Source of the DNA: Bacillota bacterium
Lineage (GTDB): Bacteria; Bacillota; Clostridia; Lachnospirales; Lachnospiraceae
Direction: 5' to 3'
Assembly (NCBI GenBank): GCA_023413555.1
Contig: JAEZPG010000099.1
Location: 1 to 12,531, forward strand
Length of the DNA stretch: 12,531 nt
The notes under the pieces are model-generated. The model was not told the origin of the DNA. It saw nothing but the letters and a program-made list of their open reading frames with translations, and did not search any database. The translations under genes and the position numbers were made by a program. Of the stretch, positions 6,067 to 12,531 are shown piece by piece (within the stretch, counting starts at the first letter, position 1; every line of letters begins with the position of its first letter).

Positions 6067-7164
6067 TTACATTGGACTTATTCGAATTCCATATGGCCAT
6101 CCCCACCAAGTATACTTAAATTTAAACTCTATACCTCTTTTGCCTTGCACAGCAGCTTCAATTACTGCTGCTGCGAAATTTTTTGCAATAGCATAACCTA
6201 TTATCCCCAAAATAACCGTAAAAGCAAATGATCCTGCTGGTCCAAAAATTGCTCCTATTTTAGCACCTAACGTAGCAATTTCTGCTGCAAAAATTGCAGA
6301 TAGTCTTGTAACACCTATAGCTATCCATTTTACTACAACAGGGTATAATCCCAAAATAGCAGCAAAAGATGCGATGTCTTTCAAGCTAAGATAAAAATAT
6401 CCACTTGTATCGATATTCATAATTGGATTGTTTCTACAGTAAGAAAATACATTAGGGCTCCCTGCTGTTTTTGTAAAAACTGATAATACGGTCATCTCTG
6501 GTAGATCAGCATTAATAAACCTACAAGTGTCTGCATTATAATATCTACTATGAAGATAATACAATCCTGTCTCCGTATCCTCGTAGTACCCTCTATATCT
6601 CATCGGGTTTAGTTTTCCAACCGTATCAGCACTACTACCACTTATGCTTTCCACTTTTCCCCATGCGTCATAAATATAGGATACAACCTGGTTTCCATCT
6701 TTGTCAAGAACTCCTGTTATATCTCCCTGTGCATTCTTTACATATAGATACTCTGTCCCACTCAAGTTAAATCCGGTTAAGCTATTATTCTTATCATAAC
6801 GGAAATACATTTGATTTGTACCATCATTCTGACTTGTAATTCGTCCATCAATCGATGTATAAGAAGTAGCCACTCCATCAACCGTCTTGGAAGTTCGGAT
6901 ACCTTCATCATTGTAGGTAAAGGAGATATCCATACTACCATTTTTCATTGTGGATAGTCTCCTTCCTGCATTCCAAGTCATATCCCATCCAAGATAACTT
7001 AAAGGATTTCCAAGCTCATCATAAGTTATTTCCTGACCATCATAGGAAGTACATTCATCTGGGAAAGCGCTATTTTCATAGGAGTAATTTATCGTATCTA
7101 TAAGGGTGAATCCGTCAAGATTCCCGGAGTTATAGGAATACTGATTCTTTTTAAAATATTCCAA
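6067..7164 (-). CDS. Orphan RHS core with hydrophobic toxin tip (cassette 2)
   Basis: From residue 7 (NQYSYNSGNLDG) to 257 it matches residues 1054-1302 of the large RHS protein almost residue for residue. This includes the core LNPMRYRGYYEDTETGLYYL, SRYYNADTCRFINADLPE and the junction DTSGYF (252-257). From residue 258 the sequence is unrelated: a 108-aa tip with long apolar stretches (DIASFAAILGLYPVVVKWIA, AIFAAEIATLGAKIGAIFGP, FAFTVILGIIGYAIA) ending in an aromatic segment KYTWWGWPYGIRI. Such a tip suggests a membrane-inserting or pore-forming toxin, which fits the membrane immunity protein downstream; this is inference. The TTG at 7164 is directly preceded by TAA and has no ribosome site, so the piece is probably not translated as it stands. 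It is a displaced cassette available for recombination. Confidence 0.7.
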   Translation of the reverse strand: MEYFKKNQYSYNSGNLDGFTLIDTINYSYENSAFPDECTSYDGQEITYDELGNPLSYLGWDMTWNAGRRLSTMKNGSMDISFTYNDEGIRTSKTVDGVATSYTSIDGRITSQNDGTNQMYFRYDKNNSLTGFNLSGTEYLYVKNAQGDITGVLDKDGNQVVSYIYDAWGKVESISGSSADTVGKLNPMRYRGYYEDTETGLYYLHSRYYNADTCRFINADLPEMTVLSVFTKTAGSPNVFSYCRNNPIMNIDTSGYFYLSLKDIASFAAILGLYPVVVKWIAIGVTRLSAIFAAEIATLGAKIGAIFGPAGSFAFTVILGIIGYAIAKNFAAAVIEAAVQGKRGIEFKFKYTWWGWPYGIRISPM

Positions 7165-7354
7165 TTATGTCATAGTATATTTATCTCTTGTTCTTTTTGC
7201 TTTATCCACTCTTAACCAGTCATATTATTATATCAATGAGTTGAAACTAGAAGGGAATTCTCATCCATTACAAATGCTATGTAAATAATGTAGAAATAAA
7301 TCACAGGATAATTTCTCATTCTATAAAATTTATGCACTTAAGTTAATAAATATC
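7165..7354. other. Spacer between the first immunity gene and cassette 2
   Basis: 190 AT-rich bases with no gene. I see no convincing terminator hairpin here. The stretch just before the orphan RHS (about 7165-7185 on the minus strand) may be a worn continuation of RHS homology: CTATGACATAATTGGAA compared with CTATGATAAGAACGGAA in the full-length gene. If so, the break point is blurred by mutation and not sharp. Confidence 0.35.
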
Positions 7355-8038
7355 TTAGTCTAAACCGACTGATTTTTGTTTTAAGAAAGACTGATAAATA
7401 TTCTTGAACCTTTTGTATTCTAGTATTGATATCAGAACATCTAAGGATATAGCCCCTAGAATTAAAAACATAGATGCAATAATTGCAAAACTAATTGAGT
7501 TAGCGATTCCAATATACAACAGTAAACCAAACATAGCAATTGCTACAGCTGTAACTGATACTACTCGCTTAATATAATTAAAGTATTGATTTTTGAAATC
7601 GCAGTGATTTTTAACGAAGCTTACCTCTGAATCAAAATTTGGCTCAACCATAATATTTGGTAAAGTCCATGTTCCTAATACTTCATCATAATATGAATTA
7701 CTATATCTCAAGCATATATTAGTATCCTGATGCAAATCAATTAGTAATTTTGCTTTTAAGCAAAATGGTTTGATATTTCTGTACCATTTTGAATCCGTGT
7801 TTACCATAAGAATATTGAATACCCCTTGAATAATTAAGGTAAGAATATAGAGTATTATACTTATTGGTTTTCTATTACTTTCTGATATCTCTTCCTCGAT
7901 ATCAATCTCGTACTTCTTTTTACCATCGACAATAAATGATATTTCTTCGGTTGCATAGTCAAGTACTTTTTTTTCATTGTTAATAGTAACGGTTAATGTT
8001 ATATCTGATCCAGTCTCCCGACAAATTCTTAAAATCAA
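7355..8038 (-). CDS. Three-helix membrane protein, probable immunity protein of the full-length RHS toxin
   Basis: A 227-aa protein. The start is TTG at 8038, chosen because GGGGTGAT (8042-8049) lies just upstream and no in-frame ATG occurs until residue 78. Residues 1-58 are polar and strand-rich (DITLTVTINNEKKVLDYATE) and probably cytoplasmic. Hydrophobic segments lie at ~59-79, 159-178 and 182-206, with an ~80-residue polar loop between the first two. I do not recognise the family. It is the first gene after the RHS toxin, on the same strand, 133 bases downstream. That is the usual position of the cognate immunity gene, and a membrane protein suits the hydrophobic tip of that toxin. The spacing is much longer than the 11-12 bases in the two orphan cassettes. 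Confidence 0.6.
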   Translation of the reverse strand: MILRICRETGSDITLTVTINNEKKVLDYATEEISFIVDGKKKYEIDIEEEISESNRKPISIILYILTLIIQGVFNILMVNTDSKWYRNIKPFCLKAKLLIDLHQDTNICLRYSNSYYDEVLGTWTLPNIMVEPNFDSEVSFVKNHCDFKNQYFNYIKRVVSVTAVAIAMFGLLLYIGIANSISFAIIASMFLILGAISLDVLISILEYKRFKNIYQSFLKQKSVGLD

Positions 8039-8081
8039 TAAATCACCCCAATCTAAATATTCACTTTATCATCAAATCTTT

Positions 8082-8087
8082 ATTATA
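8082..8087 (-). promoter_or_regulatory. Possible -10 box for separate expression of the immunity gene
   Basis: The minus strand reads AAGGAATATAATAAAG in the 133-base gap after the RHS stop; TATAAT lies at 8087-8082, about 45 bases before the TTG start. I see no good -35 box, so this is only a candidate for constitutive immunity expression independent of the giant RHS transcript. Confidence 0.25.
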
Positions 8088-8171
8088 TTCCTTAATACTA
8101 CATTATGCTCTCCGAAAAGAGTTAATAATAAATATCATCTATTCATTGACGATACATAAGTTTATTTGCAT

Positions 8172-11100
8172 TTAAATTTCCCAAATTCTATTATCGAGTT
8201 TTCCATCAATACCAATATCTAGTATTCCAGATATAGCTCCACCAACTGATAAGACTATATCTATATTAGGTATTATCCCATTTAATATTTTATTGATTGT
8301 AGTTGAGCAGGTCATACCAGCTACCATCTCAACCAGCTTGTTCACTGGAATTTTCTTAGCTAGCCAACCACCAACCCACGGGATTTTCCTAACTATTTTT
8401 TGAATTCCTATAATAAGTTTTTCTGCACTTCTAGCTACAAATTTAATAAATCCCACAAGCGTTGATTTTATTTTAGTTTTTAACGCTTCCTTACCATAGT
8501 ATTTAGCCATTGCTTTAATTGGGGCAAATGCTGCACCAATTCCAGGAATAAGCATTAGAATAATATCTATTGGTGTAGATATCATCCATCTTCTAATAAC
8601 AAAATACCCAGTAGCATCTTCGTTCATAACAGGATTGTTGTAACAATAAGTAAATAGATTGGATTCCACTGTATTACCATGGGTTAGAATTAATACTTTT
8701 GGCTCATCCGCATTAATAAACCTACACATCTCCGCATTATAATACCGACTCTGAAGATAATACATTCCGGTCTCCGTATCTTCATAGTACCCTCTATACC
8801 GCATAGGATTCAGCTTCCCAACTGTATCAGCACTGCTACCACTTATACTTTCCACTTTTCCCCATGCATCATATGTATAGGATACGACTTGCTTTCCATC
8901 TTTGTCAAGAATTCCTGTTATATCTCCCTGCGCATTCTTTACATAAAGATACTCTGTCCCATTCAATATGAATCCAGTTAAGCTGCTATTCTTATCATAA
9001 CGGAAATACATCTGATTGGTGCCATCGTTCTGACTTGTAATTCGTCCATCTATCGACGTATAAGCAGTAGTTACTCCATCAACCGTCTTAGAAGTTCGGA
9101 TACCTTCATCATTGTAGACAAAGGAGATATCCATACTGCCATTTTTCATTGTGGAAAGTCTTCTTCCTACTTCCCATGTCATATCCCATCCAAGATAACT
9201 TAAAGGATTTCCAAGCTCATCATAAGTTATTTCCTGACCATCATAGGAAGTACATTCATCTGGAAAATCACTGTTTTCATAGGCGTAGCTAATCGTATCA
9301 ACTGGAGTCAATCCATCCAGATTTCCTGAGTTATAGGAATACTGATTCTTTTCTAATATATTTCCGTTCTTATCATAGGTATAGGTCTCTGTCTTATTCT
9401 GTACTGCATCATTTACTCTAATCAATTGATCTGCTATATCATAGTAATAATGATATTTTTCTACACCATTTAGGCTGATAGTTTCAATATTTCCAAAACC
9501 ATCATATGTATAAGTAGTCTCATCAGTGGCTTCCTCTATGGTATGAGTCATTCCCAAGATATCACCCGCTGAACTATACTTATACCCAGTTGAGAAGATG
9601 TTTTTGTCATTACTACTAAACTTTTCTTGTGTAACAGCATCGTCAGCATTAAGTGTATAAGCCCTCTTATATACTTCATCCCCATTATAAGTAAAGCTAT
9701 CGGTCAATTCTTTACTGGAGCTTGACAAACCATAGGTTTCATTTCCTATTTTCTCTGTAAATTCTGAAGAATCTTCTGCTAATGTGTAACTATTAAGTAC
9801 TGTTCCAGTTGCATCATCCTTGACTGTTACAGTCTTAGATTCATCTTCATTGGATACATAAGTTGTTGTATTATTCTGGTCTATATCATGTTTGGATAAC
9901 AATGTTCCTTCGTCATTATAGGCATAGCTATATTTTATTACCCCGTCTACAGCCATCTCTGTCATATTTCCATCTTTATCATAGCCATAAGACAATGTAG
10001 CATCATTGGCATAGGTTACACTGTTAAGAAGCTTGTTCTCATCTTCTGTATAATCATAGGATGCAAGAGTATTGCCTGCAACCTGTACACCCATTACACT
10101 TTGCTCGGCATTGTAGGTAATGTCATAGGAACCTACTTTTGTTTCTTCTAGATTACCTGTTTTAGAATCATAGATATACCGTACCCCTACCTCTGACTCC
10201 AGATAGATATCACTAGTTGCAATACCATTTCCGGCTGACACAAGGCCATCTTTTGATGCATTGTATTCCAAAGGTGATATCTTTTGTACCATATTCCCAT
10301 ATTTATCATGCACCATTCTTGTTATTCTAGTATCCACGGTTCCTGCACTTTTTGTTTCTTTTAGAACATTTCCTAAAATATCATAAATATAACTGTTTTT
10401 TAATCCTCCTACCACATCCTGACAAAGGACGAAACCAATAATATTGTGGCTATAATCTACATCCGTGGTTACATTGTCAGCATTACCTATTTTAACACTA
10501 TCTGGATATCCATATGTATCATAAGTATTAGTTGTGGTAATACCTTTATCATCAATACTAGTCCATACAAGGCCATTGGATAGATAGGTATTAGCTATAG
10601 TAGTATCAATATCCCCTTGTTTTAGCTGTTGCGTCTGGGCATTTCCACAGAAATCATATGTCATTGTTGTTTCAGCTGTTTCCGAAGTGGTTGACCCACC
10701 TTCATTATAACTAGTCATCACCTCTTTTTTCACGCACATCTTAATCTTATCCGTACCATCATAGTAGGTATAGTTATATGTTATGGAGGAAATGACACGT
10801 TCTTCATTATCTTCAGTTTTTTCTTTAGTTTTTTCTTCTATTACATCACCATAATCGTTATAGGAATATACTGTGATATGCCCATCTCCATCTATGGTAC
10901 TTGCAACTTGTCCATACAAATTAGCATAGATATTCTGTGCCTTATTTTTAGCTACCACTACATTCCCGTAGCTATCATAAATAACAGAATCTGTTCCGTC
11001 ATCTACCACCTGATTTCCGGCTGCATCTAGAGAATAACTATAGGTTGTTTCCTTATCCTTTGTTTTTAAAGTTAGTATACGATGATCCGAATCATAGGTT

Positions 11101-12531
11101 ACATCTGACAGAGAATTTCCATAGCTATCCTTAATACTTTGCAACATTCCGTTACTATCATAGCTATACTGATTAACTAACGCCCCAGTAGGAGAATTCA
11201 CAGCACTAAGAAGATTTCCGTCATAGGAATAGGTTACTTTTCTGCTTGCTGGGTCGGTAATACTAGTTATATGATTATCTGTATAGTTAATCGTATAGGT
11301 TCTTTGTACACTATCCGTAATACGGGTTGGGAAGCCACTTTCATTTACACTGATTGCTACTATATTCCCATTTCTATCGGTCATTCCTACAAGATAGCCA
11401 TTTTTATCAAATGTATAGGTAAGGGAATCCGTAGTTAGAAGATAGTTCTCTCCATCTATTTTCAAGGTATCCCTAGTATTGATTCCAGAATATGTTGTAC
11501 CAGAGATACGATAATACTTCTTCTCGCCCCTAGGTAGAGCTACCATAATAACATTCTCTGGAGAAGTCAATTTTTCAAGTCTTCCATAGAAACTAAAACT
11601 CCATCCTTGTCCAAATGGACCTACAGAGGATTCCATAGAGTCATAGAATCGTTCAAAGCTAATAGTTATTCCTGGCGCTCCAACAGATAAATCTGTCGTC
11701 GAATTATAGGAGACCCCTATGACATTAGTAAAATGAACATCTTCTATTTGTATATAGGATATTCCGGCATTTCCAGCCGCATCTAGCACATATACCGTAT
11801 ATGTTCCATTTCTGGTTGCTATAAAACCTGTCCCATCAAAAGATACTCCAGCGTCTTCAAAGTATTTTTCATCCTGTTCTCCGTATGCCCACTTATAGGA
11901 CTTAGTATCTATTCCACTATTATCATCTGAAAATGTAGTAAGAATTGCAGAGGACATGATGTTGTTTTGAGATTCTGTGATAGTTATGGTTGGGGCTGTA
12001 ATGTCATTAGTCTGTAATGGTTCTGACTTGCCTGTTTCTAATCCGTCATGATCAACTGATGATACCGTATAGATGGATACCGTATTGAGGTATGTGTCAT
12101 CAGTGAAGTTAGTAGTTGTACTCTCGCCTAAATATTTTCCATCACGATAGATGATATATTTTGCTACTGAACTTACTTCTTCCTCATCCCATTCTAAAGA
12201 AACACTATCAGTTGTCTGGTCTGTTATTGTAACATTCTCAGGAACACATGCAGATACCAGAGTGCCTATCTGTATGGTTACAATAGCCCCTTCTCCAGTT
12301 TCATTTACTGCACTAAGACCTACTTCATATTCTTCACCTGCAGTCAGACCAGAAAGATTATAGTTGGTATCGGTAATGTCACTTTCGAATAGTTCACCAC
12401 CTAGATATAGATTATAAGAATTAGCTCCTACTACGGGATCCCATACCAGTTGTGCTGTTGTCTGCGTAACTGCATCTGCTGTAAATCCAGCTGAATTAGT
12501 AGGCAAGGTAAGAAATGTTACAGGTACTAAT
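8172..12531 (-). CDS. Giant RHS/YD-repeat polymorphic toxin with FN3 domains, 5' end outside the window
   Basis: The frame is open to the window edge, so the TTG at 12506 is not the real start; at least 1452 codons are present. Numbering from 12506: FN3-like domain 1 (~1-83; YNLYLGG, NLSGLTAGEEYEVGLSAVNE), FN3-like domain 2 (~84-168; SVSLEWDEEE, KYIIYRDGKYLGE), an Ig-like domain (~169-256; DITAPTITIT, GTYTVYVLDAAGN), a DUF6531-like entry domain (~259-345; GAPGITISFERFYDS, GPFGQGWSFSF), YD repeats (~350-1220), the RHS-associated core (~1221-1302; LNPMRYRGYYEDTETGMYYL, CRFINADEP, junction DATGYF). From 1303 follows a 142-aa tip, unrelated to the two orphan tips, with apolar helices (IDIILMLIPGIGAAFAPI, IDIVLSVGGAISGILDIGI) and a basic middle. 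In this family the YD repeats form a shell around the tip, which is delivered to neighbouring cells; the FN3 and Ig-like domains suggest cell-wall or surface display. The tip may act on membranes (inference). Confidence 0.85.
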   Translation of the reverse strand, partial: LVPVTFLTLPTNSAGFTADAVTQTTAQLVWDPVVGANSYNLYLGGELFESDITDTNYNLSGLTAGEEYEVGLSAVNETGEGAIVTIQIGTLVSACVPENVTITDQTTDSVSLEWDEEEVSSVAKYIIYRDGKYLGESTTTNFTDDTYLNTVSIYTVSSVDHDGLETGKSEPLQTNDITAPTITITESQNNIMSSAILTTFSDDNSGIDTKSYKWAYGEQDEKYFEDAGVSFDGTGFIATRNGTYTVYVLDAAGNAGISYIQIEDVHFTNVIGVSYNSTTDLSVGAPGITISFERFYDSMESSVGPFGQGWSFSFYGRLEKLTSPENVIMVALPRGEKKYYRISGTTYSGINTRDTLKIDGENYLLTTDSLTYTFDKNGYLVGMTDRNGNIVAISVNESGFPTRITDSVQRTYTINYTDNHITSITDPASRKVTYSYDGNLLSAVNSPTGALVNQYSYDSNGMLQSIKDSYGNSLSDVTYDSDHRILTLKTKDKETTYSYSLDAAGNQVVDDGTDSVIYDSYGNVVVAKNKAQNIYANLYGQVASTIDGDGHITVYSYNDYGDVIEEKTKEKTEDNEERVISSITYNYTYYDGTDKIKMCVKKEVMTSYNEGGSTTSETAETTMTYDFCGNAQTQQLKQGDIDTTIANTYLSNGLVWTSIDDKGITTTNTYDTYGYPDSVKIGNADNVTTDVDYSHNIIGFVLCQDVVGGLKNSYIYDILGNVLKETKSAGTVDTRITRMVHDKYGNMVQKISPLEYNASKDGLVSAGNGIATSDIYLESEVGVRYIYDSKTGNLEETKVGSYDITYNAEQSVMGVQVAGNTLASYDYTEDENKLLNSVTYANDATLSYGYDKDGNMTEMAVDGVIKYSYAYNDEGTLLSKHDIDQNNTTTYVSNEDESKTVTVKDDATGTVLNSYTLAEDSSEFTEKIGNETYGLSSSSKELTDSFTYNGDEVYKRAYTLNADDAVTQEKFSSNDKNIFSTGYKYSSAGDILGMTHTIEEATDETTYTYDGFGNIETISLNGVEKYHYYYDIADQLIRVNDAVQNKTETYTYDKNGNILEKNQYSYNSGNLDGLTPVDTISYAYENSDFPDECTSYDGQEITYDELGNPLSYLGWDMTWEVGRRLSTMKNGSMDISFVYNDEGIRTSKTVDGVTTAYTSIDGRITSQNDGTNQMYFRYDKNSSLTGFILNGTEYLYVKNAQGDITGILDKDGKQVVSYTYDAWGKVESISGSSADTVGKLNPMRYRGYYEDTETGMYYLQSRYYNAEMCRFINADEPKVLILTHGNTVESNLFTYCYNNPVMNEDATGYFVIRRWMISTPIDIILMLIPGIGAAFAPIKAMAKYYGKEALKTKIKSTLVGFIKFVARSAEKLIIGIQKIVRKIPWVGGWLAKKIPVNKLVEMVAGMTCSTTINKILNGIIPNIDIVLSVGGAISGILDIGIDGKLDNRIWEI
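8601..9995 (-). repeat. RHS 3' segment, parent copy of a three-copy long direct repeat
   Basis: This segment of the full-length RHS gene is repeated, with scattered substitutions, at 3963-5354 (same extent, and further upstream to ~5585) and from 9347 onward at 6394-7146. All copies lie in the same orientation and all lose similarity at the same codon position after the D-x-(T/S)-G-Y junction. Such repeats allow homologous recombination to exchange the tip of the full-length gene or to delete cassettes. Confidence 0.75.

Noticed and set aside
6056..6109. Longer N-terminus for the cassette 2 immunity protein
   Set aside because: These codons overlap the toxin tip in another frame and lack a ribosome site, while GAGGAG is well placed for the ATG at 6055.
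8172..12531. CRISPR-like or short tandem repeat array
   Set aside because: The repeated look comes from divergent YD-repeat coding sequence with irregular spacing, not from identical repeats with spacers.

Overview
The window looks like chromosomal DNA from a low-GC Firmicute, most likely a Clostridia/Lachnospiraceae-type bacterium. This is inferred from the AT-rich sequence, strong AGGAGG-type ribosome sites, TTG starts, and the style of the large RHS/wall-associated surface protein with fibronectin type III domains. Every gene I can support is on the minus strand, so the locus reads from the right end of the window to the left.

Right part (12531 to 7355): the C-terminal ~1450 residues of a giant RHS/YD-repeat polymorphic toxin. 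In order it has two FN3 domains, an Ig-like domain, a DUF6531-like entry domain, many YD repeats, the RHS-associated core and a 142-residue hydrophobic C-terminal tip. Its 5' end lies beyond the window. A three-helix membrane protein follows, the likely immunity protein.

Middle (7164 to 2590): two displaced ('orphan') cassettes that repeat the last part of the same RHS gene but carry different tips. Cassette 2 (7164-5666) has an RHS core, a 108-residue hydrophobic tip and a four-helix membrane protein that starts 11 nt after the tip's stop codon. Cassette 3 (5585-2590) has a longer RHS segment with a nonsense codon at 5487-5489. A frameshift near 3900-3914 then separates it from a pretoxin Hint (autocleavage) domain with a 66-residue toxin tip, followed by a DUF4279-type immunity protein and a perfect 15-bp terminator hairpin. 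The orphan RHS pieces lack secretion domains and visible ribosome sites. They look like a silent store of toxin-immunity tips that could be swapped onto the full-length gene by recombination through the shared core, while their immunity genes may still be expressed.

Left part (1932 to 1): a broken MBL/beta-CASP metallohydrolase gene with its N-terminal metal-binding half missing and an internal stop. It is followed by an unrecognised 282-residue protein with a possible PD-(D/E)xK nuclease core and a cysteine cluster. At the very edge there is a scrap of an Ig-like surface-protein domain. The whole window reads as an accessory, recombination-prone toxin/surface-protein locus with several decayed genes.
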